Positions 27,961 through 36,340 of a stretch of DNA of 64,000 nt are shown here, piece after piece (position 1 is the stretch's first letter; each line of letters begins with the position of its first letter). Source of the DNA: DATAXI01 sp963756185 (GTDB lineage: Bacteria > Verrucomicrobiota > Verrucomicrobiia > Chthoniobacterales > Chthoniobacteraceae); contig CAVWMS010000002.1 in the NCBI GenBank assembly GCA_963756185.1, positions 124,001 through 188,000 of the forward strand. Direction: 5' to 3'. Both the position numbers and the translations under genes were made by a program. The notes under the pieces are model-generated. The model was not told the DNA's origin. It searched no databases and saw nothing but the letters and a program-made list of their open reading frames with translations.

Positions 27961-28841
27961 AGCTCAAGGGCATCGGCGAGCAGAAGCTGCTCGATGCGCT
28001 CCTGCGGGACCTGCCCGGCGGGCCGGACGTGGTGCGCGGCCCGGGAGACGACTGCGCCGTGATCGGCCACGCGCGTTCCAAAACGTGGCAATTGCTGAAG
28101 ACCGATTGCGTCGTCGAGGGGGTCCATTTCCGCGCGAGGGAGAGCGCGGAGAAAATCGGCTGGAAGGCGCTCGCGCGCCCCATCTCTGATATCGCCGCGA
28201 TGGCCGGGCGGCCCACGCACGCGCTGGTCACCCTCGCGATTTCGCCCAACGCCGATTTGAAGCGCGCCGTGGGCGTTTACACCGGGCTGAAAAAATGCGC
28301 CGCGAAATATGGCGTCGCCATCGTCGGCGGCGAGACCTCCCGTTCGCCGGGGCCGATGTTCATTTCGGTGGCGCTGGGCGGCGAAGTGGAACGGCATCTC
28401 TGCGTTTTCCGTTCGGGCGGATGCGCGGGCGACAGGCTGTTCGTCACCGGACGGCTCGGCGGCTCGCTGGCCGGACGGCACCTGACGTTCCAGCCGCGCG
28501 TGGCCGAGGCGCGCTGGCTGGCGCGGCAAGTCCGCCTTCACGCGATGATGGACCTGAGCGATGGACTGGGCGCCGATCTGCCGCGGCTTGCGGCCGCCAG
28601 CAAATGCGGTTTCCGCGTCGATGAATCGGCGCTGCCCCTCCATGCCGGCTGCACGGCGCGGCGGGCCATCTCCGACGGTGAGGATTACGAGTTGCTTTTC
28701 GCGCTCGCGCCGCGCGACGCCGCGAAGCTGCAAATCCTTTGGCCACGCAAGTTTCCGAAACTTCCGCTCACTGAAATTGGGGAGTTGACCGCCGCGCCGG
28801 AAGGGGAATCTTTCCGGCATGGTTTCGATCATTTCGCATAG
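27957..28841 (+). CDS. thiL: Thiamine-monophosphate kinase
   Basis: ThiL makes thiamine diphosphate, the cofactor needed by enzymes such as the split transketolase encoded upstream in the window. It has 294 residues. The N-terminus KGIGEQKLLDALL is followed by the metal/ATP site GPGDDCAVI and LLKTDCVVEGVHF. KALARPISDIAAMAG, AIVGGETSRSP and MMDLSDGLGADLPRLA are PurM-like fold signatures of the family. ISDGEDYELLFAL is the ThiL C-terminal motif. No frame break is seen. Confidence 0.9.
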   Translation: MKLKGIGEQKLLDALLRDLPGGPDVVRGPGDDCAVIGHARSKTWQLLKTDCVVEGVHFRARESAEKIGWKALARPISDIAAMAGRPTHALVTLAISPNADLKRAVGVYTGLKKCAAKYGVAIVGGETSRSPGPMFISVALGGEVERHLCVFRSGGCAGDRLFVTGRLGGSLAGRHLTFQPRVAEARWLARQVRLHAMMDLSDGLGADLPRLAAASKCGFRVDESALPLHAGCTARRAISDGEDYELLFALAPRDAAKLQILWPRKFPKLPLTEIGELTAAPEGESFRHGFDHFA

Positions 28842-29229
28842 CCCCGAGGAGACGTTCCACTCCGGCCGGCGCGAAGCCGCGCACCTCCATGCCGGCGATG
28901 TGCTGGCGCTGGCCGGCGAGCTCGGCGCGGGCAAGACGCAATGGGTCAAGGGACTGGCCGCTGGACTTGGTTCTGATGCACCGGTGACGAGCCCGACTTT
29001 CACACTGGTCCATGAGTACGGCGGCGGCAGGCTGCCGCTTTACCACGTCGACTGCTACCGGCTCGAGCGGCCCGAGGAACTGGTCGCCATCGGCCTCGAT
29101 GATTACCTCGACGAGGCGGGAGTGCTCGTCATCGAATGGGCCGACAAATTCCCGAATCTGGTCCCTCCCGCCGCCCGCTGGGTGCGATTCAAGATCGGCA
29201 AGGGAGAGGACCGGGTCATTTCATGGTGA
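28819..29229 (+). CDS. tsaE: tRNA threonylcarbamoyladenosine biosynthesis ATPase TsaE
   Basis: P-loop ATPase of 136 residues that partners TsaB and TsaD in making t6A37 on ANN-decoding tRNAs. The Walker A motif is AGELGAGKT (residues 32-40). SPTFTLVHEYGG and LYHVDCYRLERPEEL are characteristic TsaE segments, and VLVIEWADKFPNLVP forms the end of the core. It starts at ATG 28819, overlapping the last codons of thiL by 23 bp. Its stop overlaps the tsaB start. The pair tsaE-tsaB is a common operon. Confidence 0.9.
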   Translation: MVSIISHSPEETFHSGRREAAHLHAGDVLALAGELGAGKTQWVKGLAAGLGSDAPVTSPTFTLVHEYGGGRLPLYHVDCYRLERPEELVAIGLDDYLDEAGVLVIEWADKFPNLVPPAARWVRFKIGKGEDRVISW

Positions 29230-29837
29230 TGCTCGCGCTCGAGACTTCCACCCCGCGCGGCGGTGTGGCGCTGGCGCGCGATGGCAGGCTCGAATTCAGC
29301 GAGAGCTTCACCGCCGACCGCAGCCATTCGTCGGAGCTTTTCACCGTCATCGAGCGCGCCCTCGCGCCCGGCGCGCGCCCGGGGCAAATCGTGGTCGGCC
29401 TCGGTCCCGGCTCCTACGCCGGCGTGCGCATCGCGATTGCCTCAGCCATCGGCCTCTCGGTTGCCACCCGGGCGGAACTGGTCGGCATTCCCTCGATTGC
29501 CGCGCTGGACGAGGGCGAATACCTCGCGGTGGGCGACGCCCGCCGCGGCGCCTTTTCGCTTGCGCGCGTGCGCAACGGCGAAATCGTGGACGGCCCCGTG
29601 CTGCTTGCGCCAGGTGATGTCGAGGCGCGGCTTGCCGAATCGACGCTGCCCGTTTTCTCCTCCGAGAAACTCGGCCTGCCGCGCGTGCAGCTCAAATTCC
29701 CCGACGTGGAACGCCTTGTCCGCCTGGCCATGGCCGGCCGCGGCATATGTGCGCGCGGCATCCTTGAGCCGATGTATTTGCGGGAGCCCTGGATAACAAA
29801 AAATTCGAAATTCGAAATTCGAAATTCGAACGGCTGA
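29223..29837 (+). CDS. tsaB: tRNA threonylcarbamoyladenosine biosynthesis protein TsaB
   Basis: TsaB is an ASKHA-fold pseudo-protease-like partner of TsaD in t6A synthesis. The start ATG 29223 overlaps tsaE by 7 bp and gives MVMLALETSTPRGGVALAR. ADRSHSSELF and IVVGLGPGSYAGVRIAIASAIGL are family signatures. The protein is 204 residues. The last dozen residues (TKNSKFEIRNSN) are encoded by a heptanucleotide repeat (29803-29830) and are unlike the family, so the repeat has extended or replaced the native C-terminus. Confidence 0.87.
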   Translation: MVMLALETSTPRGGVALARDGRLEFSESFTADRSHSSELFTVIERALAPGARPGQIVVGLGPGSYAGVRIAIASAIGLSVATRAELVGIPSIAALDEGEYLAVGDARRGAFSLARVRNGEIVDGPVLLAPGDVEARLAESTLPVFSSEKLGLPRVQLKFPDVERLVRLAMAGRGICARGILEPMYLREPWITKNSKFEIRNSNG

Positions 29838-29915
29838 TCGCGGGCTGCGGGCTTTTCCTCAATGCGCGCGCGTAGCGCGCCAAATCCTTCGAATTTCGAA
29901 TTTCAGATTTCGAAT
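29803..29915. repeat. Inverted pair of heptanucleotide tandem repeats
   Basis: Four perfect copies of ATTCGAA run from 29803 to 29830. Four copies of its complement TTCGAAT, the third with two changes (TTCAGAT), run from 29888 to 29915. Together they form arms of up to 28 bp around a 57-bp loop, which itself holds GCGCGC-GTA-GCGCGC (29866-29880). The first array lies inside the end of tsaB; the second is intergenic before the YebC gene. The structure may act as a transcript-end hairpin, or be a repeat element with no function. Confidence 0.8.
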
Positions 29916-29974
29916 TTTCCCATCATTTCCATTTCCGAACTTCGAATTCTCCCCTAGCTTTGGCGCCACTCCCC

Positions 29975-30709
29975 ATGGGTCGCCAATGGCTCCACGCTAA
30001 ACGAGAAGTCGCCTCCTTGAGGAAAGGCCAGGCGGTCGGAAAACTGGTCAAGGAAATCATGGTCGCCGCGAAGATGGGCGGCGGCGACCTCGCCGGCAAT
30101 GCGCGCCTGTTCGCCGCGGTCGAGAAGGCCCGCAGGCAGAGCGTCAGCCGCGATGTGATCGAGCGAGCCATCAAAAAAGGCTCGGGCTCGGGCGACGAGA
30201 AGCTGACGATGGACCACGTCGTCTTCGAGGGGTACGCGCCGCACAAGGTCCCGATCATCATCGAGGTGCTGACCGACAACAACAACCGCACCGCGCCGGA
30301 AATCCGCGGGTTCTTCAAAAAAGCCGGCCAGCTTGGCCAGCCCGGCAGCAACAAATTCCTGTTCGATCACGTCGGCCTCGTCGAGGCGTATCACGCCGGC
30401 GCCGGCGAGGACATCGAGGCCGCCGCGATCGAAGCCGGCGCGCAAAACGTCGAGCCGCTCTCGCACGCCGAAAACGACGACATCCCCGAAGGCGCGACCG
30501 GCGCGCGATTCATCACCGAACGCACCGACGTCCACTCCGTCTCGCAATGGCTCGCGGCGCATGGCTGGACCGCCGTCACGGCGGAGCTGGGTTACATCGC
30601 GAAGACTTTGCCGGCCCTGGACGACGCCCAGCGGGCCGAAGTAGGCGAATTCCTGCAAGCAATCGAAGACCACGACGATGTACATCGCGTCTGGGCGGCG
30701 TTGAAATAA
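29975..30709 (+). CDS. YebC/PmpR-family protein
   Basis: 244-residue member of the YebC/TACO1 family, known as DNA-binding regulators or, more recently, as translation factors that help ribosomes on proline-rich stretches. The start ATG 29975 gives MGRQWLHAKREVASLRKGQAVGKLV. The family core is clear: MGGGDLAGNARLFAAVEKAR, VIERAIKKGSG, VFEGYAPHKVPIIIEVLTDNNNRT and FFKKAGQLGQPG. The N-terminus lacks the usual MAGHSKW and starts GRQWLHAKR instead, which fits a subfamily. It is preceded by the heptanucleotide repeat. Confidence 0.85.
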   Translation: MGRQWLHAKREVASLRKGQAVGKLVKEIMVAAKMGGGDLAGNARLFAAVEKARRQSVSRDVIERAIKKGSGSGDEKLTMDHVVFEGYAPHKVPIIIEVLTDNNNRTAPEIRGFFKKAGQLGQPGSNKFLFDHVGLVEAYHAGAGEDIEAAAIEAGAQNVEPLSHAENDDIPEGATGARFITERTDVHSVSQWLAAHGWTAVTAELGYIAKTLPALDDAQRAEVGEFLQAIEDHDDVHRVWAALK

Positions 30710-30739
30710 TCCCGCGGCCGAGGCGGCTGCCGCGCGAAG

Positions 30740-31747
30740 TCAGTAACTCACATCTCCGCTCATCACGAGATCGTTGCCGATTCGCCGGTACAGGGCGTCC
30801 TTGATGTTCGCGGCTCGATTTCCTTTTCCCGCCACGCTCACTTTCGGCCCGCCGAGCAAAAGCGGGGCGATATAAAAGCGCACCGTGTCCACGAGCCGGC
30901 GGTCGAAGGCCTCGCCCAGGATTTGCGCGCCGCCCTCGATGAGGACGCTGGATACGCCGCGACGGCCCAGGTCGCGCAATACCCATTCCAACGAGCGGCG
31001 CTTGTAAATCAATGTCCGGGCGCGGTGTTGGTCGGTGAAAAGGCGGGCCCGCGGCGGAAGCTTGCCCGAGCGCGTGAGCACGACGCGCCACGGCTGCCGC
31101 GCGGCGCGCGCAGCGCGCACGGTGAGGCTCGGATCGTCCGCGCGCAGCGTGCCGGCGCCGATGAGGATCGCGTCCACCCGGGCGCGCAGCCGGTGCGCAT
31201 CCGCGCGGGCCGGCTCGCCGGTGAGCCATTGGCCTTCGCCCGGCGGCCGCGTGATGCGGCCATCGAGGCTGAGCGCGCACTTGGCAATGACCAGCGGCAT
31301 GCCGGTGACGATCCATTTGTTGAAGGGCCGGTTGAGCGCCGCGCATTCCCCGGCCAGGATTCCCTGGGTCACTGCGATGCCCGCGGCGGCCAGCCGCTCG
31401 AGGCCGCGCCCCGCGTGCGCGGGATTCGGATCGACGGCCCCAACGACCATGCGCGCGAATCCGGCCGCGATAATCGCATCGACGCACGGCGGCGTGCGCC
31501 CATGCGTCGAGCAGGGCTCGAGCGTGACGTAAAGCGTTGCCCCGCGCGCCAGCCCGGGCCGCTCGAGCTTCCGGATCGCCTCGATCTCCGCGTGCGGGCA
31601 GCCCGCCGCGCGATGCCAGCCGCGCGCCAGCGGCTTTCCCTTCGCGGAGACGATGACCGCGCCCACCGCTGGATTCGGGCTCGTGCGGCCAACGCCGCGC
31701 CGGGCCTCGTGCAAGGCTGCGCGCATCCATTTTTCGTCCGGATTCAT
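30740..31747 (-). CDS. ribD: Bifunctional riboflavin biosynthesis deaminase/reductase RibD
   Basis: Catalyses the second and third steps of riboflavin synthesis. It has 335 residues. The deaminase domain (1-145) has zinc ligands in PHAEIEAI (His 52, Glu 54) and LEPCSTHGRTPPCVDAII (Cys 79 and 88). The reductase domain follows, with KWIVTGMPLVIAKCALSLDG, a DAILIGAGTLRADDPSL NADPH-site motif and VLIEGGAQILGEAF. It is transcribed alone on the minus strand, divergent from the GspF-like gene 45 bp away. Confidence 0.9.
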   Translation of the reverse strand: MNPDEKWMRAALHEARRGVGRTSPNPAVGAVIVSAKGKPLARGWHRAAGCPHAEIEAIRKLERPGLARGATLYVTLEPCSTHGRTPPCVDAIIAAGFARMVVGAVDPNPAHAGRGLERLAAAGIAVTQGILAGECAALNRPFNKWIVTGMPLVIAKCALSLDGRITRPPGEGQWLTGEPARADAHRLRARVDAILIGAGTLRADDPSLTVRAARAARQPWRVVLTRSGKLPPRARLFTDQHRARTLIYKRRSLEWVLRDLGRRGVSSVLIEGGAQILGEAFDRRLVDTVRFYIAPLLLGGPKVSVAGKGNRAANIKDALYRRIGNDLVMSGDVSY

Positions 31748-31792
31748 GCGTCAAAGGAATATCCCTTGCTGTAATGGGAGAGAAATACGATT

Positions 31793-32803
31793 TTGCAATC
31801 AATGGGCCGGCTCTCGATCAGTGAAAAGCGCGAATTCTATTCGGGTCTCGCCCGCCTGATCCGCTCCGGGAGCCCCCTGCCTTCCGCGCTCGACCTGCTC
31901 TCCCGCAATACGCGGCGCGGCCTGGGCGATTTCCTGCGCGCCGTCAACGACCGCATTAAGCGGGGCGAGCCGTTGGGCGATGCCCTGCTCATGCAGCAGC
32001 CGGGCGTGAGCGAGCTCGAGGCCGGCGTGGTCTCGGCCGCAGGGCGCAGCGGGCGGCTGGACCACGGCTGCGACCAGCTCGCGCGCTACTTCGATTCCCT
32101 CGAGCGCGCCCGCCAGCAGATCATCAGCCGCTCGATGTACCCGCTGGTAATGCTCCACGTGACCATTCTGATGGTGAACATCGTGACGCTGCTCCAGGAC
32201 GGCTTGCGGGCTTATCTCCTGGCCATTCTCGTGCCGTTTGCCGTTGTCTATTCCATCGCCGCCGTCGTCTGGCTGGTCTTCAGCGCCATGGCCGCCGCGG
32301 CACGCTCGAATGTCGTCGCCGAGCGGATCCTGCGCCTGATTCCCGGCCTCGGCCCGATCCGCGAAAAATTCGCTTTCGCCCGCTTCTTTACCACGCTGGA
32401 CGCGCAGCTCGAAGCGCAGGTGAACATCTGGGACGCCTTCGCCAACGCGGCGCGGGTCAGCGGCAGCGCGCGGATGCTCGCCGCCGCGCGCGCAATCATT
32501 CCCATGCTCCAGGGAGGGGAGCGCCTGAGCGAAGCGCTGGCCGCCAAGCGCCTCTTCCCGGACGAGTACATCCGCTCCTTCCGCGTGGCCGAGCAGGCCG
32601 GTGAATTGGACGCCGAGCTCTCGGCGCTGGCGCAGCGCAGCGAGGAAGCGGCGCTCAGGGTGCTCGACCGGTGGGCCGAGTGGCTGCCAAAGATCATCTA
32701 TGCGCTGGTGCTGGTGTACGCCGGCTTCTGCATCGTTTCGTGGTATCGGGTGCATGTGATCGACCCGATCCAGAAGGTTGACCCGTTCGACCTCAATCAA
32801 TAG
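31793..32803 (+). CDS. Type II secretion/type IV pilus GspF/PilC-like inner-membrane protein
   Basis: 336 residues, starting TTG 31793 or ATG 31802. Two T2SF domains are visible. The first is EFYSGLARLIRSGSPLPSALDLL with EAGVVSAAGRSGRLDHG; the second is FARFFTTLDAQLEAQVNIWDAF with EYIRSFRVAEQAGELDAEL. Each is followed by hydrophobic helices (about residues 118-165 and 300-322). GspF/PilC sits at the base of the pseudopilus machine. No other secretion gene lies nearby, so this may be a standalone or dispersed component. Confidence 0.75.
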   Translation: MQSMGRLSISEKREFYSGLARLIRSGSPLPSALDLLSRNTRRGLGDFLRAVNDRIKRGEPLGDALLMQQPGVSELEAGVVSAAGRSGRLDHGCDQLARYFDSLERARQQIISRSMYPLVMLHVTILMVNIVTLLQDGLRAYLLAILVPFAVVYSIAAVVWLVFSAMAAAARSNVVAERILRLIPGLGPIREKFAFARFFTTLDAQLEAQVNIWDAFANAARVSGSARMLAAARAIIPMLQGGERLSEALAAKRLFPDEYIRSFRVAEQAGELDAELSALAQRSEEAALRVLDRWAEWLPKIIYALVLVYAGFCIVSWYRVHVIDPIQKVDPFDLNQ

Positions 32804-32835
32804 AGACATTTCGTCTCCTATCCGCCATCGGCGGA
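32803..32835 (+). terminator. Two consecutive hairpins after the GspF-like gene
   Basis: Directly at the stop codon lie GAGAC-ATTTC-GTCTC (32803-32817) and TCCGCC-ATC-GGCGGA (32821-32835). No strong T-tract follows, so this is a weak or bidirectional terminator candidate. Confidence 0.4.
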
Positions 32836-32917
32836 TACACTGATCTTGGGACATAATGTCTCAGCATCGAATGCGTCTGTTCGTGCTTGTTCGATTAGTA
32901 AGTGTCTAATTTGTAAT

Positions 32918-33004
32918 AGGTTGAGACTCATGGTGGGACTTTGGACAAACTTGGTACATCCCAAGCTATTCATTGTTCCGAACAAAATCTCAACCTAAAG
33001 GAGG
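32918..33004 (+). promoter_or_regulatory. Hsp20 leader with long inverted repeat and strong Shine-Dalgarno
   Basis: A perfect 10-bp inverted repeat, TAGGTTGAGA (32918-32927) and TCTCAACCTA (32988-32997), encloses 60 bp that contain a smaller hairpin CTTGG/CCAAG (32950-32954, 32961-32965). The right arm touches the AAAGGAGG ribosome-binding site (32997-33004), which lies 9 bases before the hsp20 ATG. Such a layout could expose or hide the ribosome-binding site depending on temperature. No CIRCE operator is seen. The thermosensor role is inference. Confidence 0.5.
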
Positions 33005-33013
33005 TTTCTACCT

Positions 33014-33484
33014 ATGAGTCTAATCCGTTACCAAGTACCTGAGCTATCGACCTGGAGCCCTTTTGACAGGCTCTCCACCCTGCACAACGAACTCGACCGG
33101 CTGTTCGATTTGTCGTTGCCGGGGTCTGGCGGACGCGAAGACCGGCTGCTGGGCGTATGGAGCCCGGCCCTGGACGTTTATCAGGACAAGGATCATGTCT
33201 TTGTGAAGGCCGAACTGCCCGGCATGAAGAAGGAGGATATCCAGATATCCCTCCACGACAATATCCTGACCGTCTCCGGCGAGCGGAAGCAGGAGCATGA
33301 GACCAAGGAAGGCGAGGCCTACCGCAGCGAGCGGTTCTTTGGCCGGTTTTCCAGGTCTGTGACCATCCCCCTGCGCGTCGAGACGAATACCGTGAAGGCG
33401 CAGTACAAGGACGGCATCCTGACCGTCACGCTGGCCAAGGCCGAGGAGGCAAAACCGAAGCAAATCGAAGTTCAGGTGTCCTAA
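33014..33484 (+). CDS. Hsp20/alpha-crystallin-type small heat-shock protein (first)
   Basis: ATP-independent holdase chaperone, 156 residues. An N-terminal arm (residues 1-45, with ELDRLFDLS) precedes the alpha-crystallin domain: PALDVYQDKDHVFVKAELPGMKKEDI, ILTVSGERKQE, RSERFFGRFSRSVTIPL and KDGILTVTLAKAEEAKPKQI. The GILTVTL motif is present. It starts at ATG 33014 with a near-perfect ribosome-binding site, the strongest seen in the window, suggesting high expression. A second Hsp20 gene follows 74 bp downstream. Confidence 0.92.
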   Translation: MSLIRYQVPELSTWSPFDRLSTLHNELDRLFDLSLPGSGGREDRLLGVWSPALDVYQDKDHVFVKAELPGMKKEDIQISLHDNILTVSGERKQEHETKEGEAYRSERFFGRFSRSVTIPLRVETNTVKAQYKDGILTVTLAKAEEAKPKQIEVQVS

Positions 33485-33498
33485 AACCAAAACCGGAC

Positions 33499-33525
33499 GG
33501 GCGGGGCTCTTTACGTTCCCCGCCC
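33499..33525 (+). terminator. GC hairpin between the two hsp20 genes
   Basis: GGGCGGGG (33499-33506) pairs with CCCCGCCC (33518-33525). No T-run follows directly. It may attenuate or stabilise the first transcript. Confidence 0.4.
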
Positions 33526-33558
33526 CGTTTCGGGCAAAAATCCAACAAACCAAAAACC

Positions 33559-33942
33559 ATGAATACTCTTGCACAGACCCAAAGCGATCAACGCTCCGGC
33601 AACGGTACGCCGCGCGTCACCTATGTGACGCCCGTGGCGAACATCCTCGAGACAACCGACGGTTACGTCGTCGAAGTCGAGATGCCGGGCGTGTCCAAGG
33701 ACGGCCTCGAAGTCACCGTGGAAAACGGCGAGCTGATCCTCGTGGGCCGGCGCACCGAGAAGGAAATGCCGGGCACGGCGCTCTATCGCGAGTCGCGCAC
33801 GGTCGATTACCGCCGCGTGTTCGACCTCGATCCGTCGATTGATACGTCGAAGGTCACCGCGCGGATGGAGCAGGGCATCCTGACCCTCACGCTTCCCAAA
33901 GCCGAGGAAGTCAAGCCCCGCCGCATCCAGGTGACCGACTAA
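33559..33942 (+). CDS. Hsp20/alpha-crystallin-type small heat-shock protein (second)
   Basis: 127 residues, a shorter sHSP. The alpha-crystallin domain starts near residue 20: PVANILETTDGYVVEVEMPGVSKDGL, ELILVGRRTEKE, YRESRTVDYRRVFDLDPSI and GILTLTLPKAEEVKPRRI. It lacks the longer N-terminal arm of the first copy, so it may cap or mix into hetero-oligomers. A strong terminator follows. Both copies likely respond together to stress. Confidence 0.9.
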   Translation: MNTLAQTQSDQRSGNGTPRVTYVTPVANILETTDGYVVEVEMPGVSKDGLEVTVENGELILVGRRTEKEMPGTALYRESRTVDYRRVFDLDPSIDTSKVTARMEQGILTLTLPKAEEVKPRRIQVTD

Positions 33943-33969
33943 GGGTCGCTTTCCATAGCCGAAAGCTCA

Positions 33970-34010
33970 GCAAACCCGCGGGTCCAAAGCCCGCGGGTTT
34001 GCGCATTTTT
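33970..34010 (+). terminator. Rho-independent terminator after hsp20 pair
   Basis: A perfect 13-bp stem, GCAAACCCGCGGG (33970-33982) with CCCGCGGGTTTGC (33990-34002), a 7-base loop and then a T-run at 34006-34010. This is the clearest terminator in the window. Confidence 0.88.
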
Positions 34011-34144
34011 GGAACGCCTTTGCATGCGGCGGGTTCAACCTGATGACGCCCGCAATCATATTCGGCGTCCCTTTGAAAAACCTTGCATGCGCGTCCAATC
34101 GCCTGTCTAGCTCTGTCGGCGATGTCCGCCATTCCCCTGACCCT

Positions 34145-36334
34145 ATGCGCCCCGCAAAGTACGTTCCCCTTCTCCTTTTGCTCCTTCTTTCCAGCCTCGC
34201 CCACGGCCAAATGATCGACAAAATCGACTGGCCGGGATTCATGGCGCGCCACGACATGGTCTGGAACCGGGTGCCTGAGGATTGGAATCACGGCGCCTTC
34301 CAGGGCAACGGCCAGCTCGGCGCGAATATCTATGCCGAGGGGGACAATACAGTGGCGTGGCACATTGGCCGCACCGACGTGGTGTATGGCGACGCGCGCA
34401 TTCCCATCGGCAACCTGGTGCTCCATACGGTGGGCAAAATCCAGTCGTGCACGATGCGGCTCGGTCTCTGGAACGCCCAAATCACCGGCACGGTGACCAC
34501 CGATGCCGGCTCGATCCAGTTCCGCTCGTTCACGCACTCGGATCAAATGGTGCAGGTGATCCAGCTCGCCGCCACCGGCGGCGAATCGCAGTACAAATTC
34601 GATTGGGCGCCGGGACAGGCCGCCGACCCGCGCTCGGTCATGAAACACGAGCCGATCCCGCCGGACAAAGTGAACCCCGACCCGGTCCTGAGCGATGACG
34701 GCGACGTGCATCTTTGCTCGCAGGGCCTGAAAACGGGCGGCGGGGACGTGACGGCGTGGAAACAAGTCACGCTGCCGAACCAGCAAACCATGGTGCTGCT
34801 GGCCGTCGGTTACTCGACGCAGTCCCTCGACACGGCGAAGAGCGAGGCGGAAAACGATTTGACCAAGGCCCAGACCACCGGCCTCGCCAATCTTTTGGCG
34901 ACCCACCGGCAATGGTGGCACAATTATTACCCGGAAAGCTTCGTCTCCTTCCCGGATACGCGGCTGGAAAGCTTCTACTGGATCCAGATGTACAAGCTGG
35001 CGAGCGCGACGCGCGCGGACCGCCCGGCCATCGACCTGATGGGGCCGTGGTTCAACAGGACGCCGTGGCCGAAGATCTGGTGGAACCTGAACATCCAATT
35101 GACTTACTGGCCGGTGCTTACCTCGAACCGGCTCGAGCTGGGTGAATCGCTTTGCAAAATGCTCGACAAGGGCGCGCCCAATCTCGCCACAAACGCCGGC
35201 CAGTTCAGCGCCGACTCGGATACCATCGGGCGCTCGAGCAGTTACGACTGCGTCCGGCAGGGCGGCGATGAGTTATGCGACCTGCCGTGGGTCATGCATA
35301 ACTATTACCTCCAGTACCGTTACTCGATGGACGACGACATGCTGCGGAACCGGCTCTTCCCGCTGCTCAAGCGCACCATCAATTTTTACTTTCACCAGCT
35401 CCAGCAGGGGCCGGACGGCAAACTGCATATCATGCGCGGTTACTCGCCCGAGTACCCGAAGCAGCCGACGCCCAATCCCGACTGCAACATCGACCTTTCG
35501 CTGCTGCGCTGGGGTTGTATGACGCTGCTCGACATCTGCCAGCGGCTCAACATCGACGATCCGCTCATTCCCAAGTGGAAGGATACGCTCCAGAACCTGA
35601 CGCCCTATCCCACCAACCAGGATGGGCTCATGATTTCGGCCTCGGTGCCGTTTGCCGAGTCGCACCGGCATTACTCCCATCTGCTCATGGTATACCCGCT
35701 TTATATCATGAACCTCGAGCAGCCGGAGAACCGCGACCTGGTCATCAAGTCGCTCAATCATTGGATGGGGATGCCGAAGGCGCTTCAGGGTTATTCCTAC
35801 ACCGGCGCGGCCTCGATCTCCGCGCTGCTGCACAAGGGGGACGACGCGGCGGGCTATCTGAACAAGCTTCTCGATACCAAGATTCATCCCAACACCATGT
35901 ACACGGAAGCGGGGCCGGTCATTGAGACGCCTCTCTCCGCGGCGGCCTCGGTGCATGACATGCTGCTCTCGAGCTGGGGCGACAAGATTCGCGTTTTCCC
36001 CGGCGCGCCAAACGCATGGAAGGATATTACCTTCTATCATTTCCGCGCGCAGGGGGCGTTCCTGGTCAGCGCGGTGCGCAAGGATGGCAAGACCCAATTT
36101 GTAAATGTCCAGAGCCTGGCCGGCGAACCATGCCGCGTCTGGAGCGACATGCAAAATCCCGTGGCCGACGGGAATGTCCCGGTGCGCAACCTGGGTGACG
36201 GAGTCGTCGAAGTGGGCTTGAAGAAAGGTGAGTCGGTGACCTTGTATCCGCAAGGCACGCAGCCCGATCTCACGATCGCCGCCGTGGCCCCGCAGGCGGA
36301 TAAGCTCAACTACTGGGGCGAAGGCGCGAAGTAA
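34145..36334 (+). CDS. Secreted GH95-like glycoside hydrolase (six-hairpin fold)
   Basis: 729 residues from ATG 34145 with a signal peptide (KYVPLLLLLLLSSLAHGQ). An N-terminal beta-domain (WNHGAFQGNGQLGANIYAEG) leads into a catalytic (alpha/alpha)6 barrel. The GH95-like signature WWNLNIQLTYWPVL corresponds to the HTDINxxMNYWP region of alpha-L-fucosidases, though the His-Thr-Asp is changed. SHRHYSHLLMVYPL and a C-terminal beta-domain match the six-hairpin group. GH95 enzymes cleave alpha-L-fucose or alpha-L-galactose. This divergent member may differ in substrate. It is a single gene after the hsp20 terminator and convergent with rsmE. Confidence 0.72.
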   Translation: MRPAKYVPLLLLLLLSSLAHGQMIDKIDWPGFMARHDMVWNRVPEDWNHGAFQGNGQLGANIYAEGDNTVAWHIGRTDVVYGDARIPIGNLVLHTVGKIQSCTMRLGLWNAQITGTVTTDAGSIQFRSFTHSDQMVQVIQLAATGGESQYKFDWAPGQAADPRSVMKHEPIPPDKVNPDPVLSDDGDVHLCSQGLKTGGGDVTAWKQVTLPNQQTMVLLAVGYSTQSLDTAKSEAENDLTKAQTTGLANLLATHRQWWHNYYPESFVSFPDTRLESFYWIQMYKLASATRADRPAIDLMGPWFNRTPWPKIWWNLNIQLTYWPVLTSNRLELGESLCKMLDKGAPNLATNAGQFSADSDTIGRSSSYDCVRQGGDELCDLPWVMHNYYLQYRYSMDDDMLRNRLFPLLKRTINFYFHQLQQGPDGKLHIMRGYSPEYPKQPTPNPDCNIDLSLLRWGCMTLLDICQRLNIDDPLIPKWKDTLQNLTPYPTNQDGLMISASVPFAESHRHYSHLLMVYPLYIMNLEQPENRDLVIKSLNHWMGMPKALQGYSYTGAASISALLHKGDDAAGYLNKLLDTKIHPNTMYTEAGPVIETPLSAAASVHDMLLSSWGDKIRVFPGAPNAWKDITFYHFRAQGAFLVSAVRKDGKTQFVNVQSLAGEPCRVWSDMQNPVADGNVPVRNLGDGVVEVGLKKGESVTLYPQGTQPDLTIAAVAPQADKLNYWGEGAK

Positions 36335-36340
36335 CCTGGC

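Noticed and set aside
29803..29915. CRISPR-like array
   Set aside because: Units are 7 bp with no spacers; a simple tandem repeat.
32836..33013. CIRCE heat-shock operator
   Set aside because: No TTAGCACTC-type inverted repeat with a 9-bp spacer is present.
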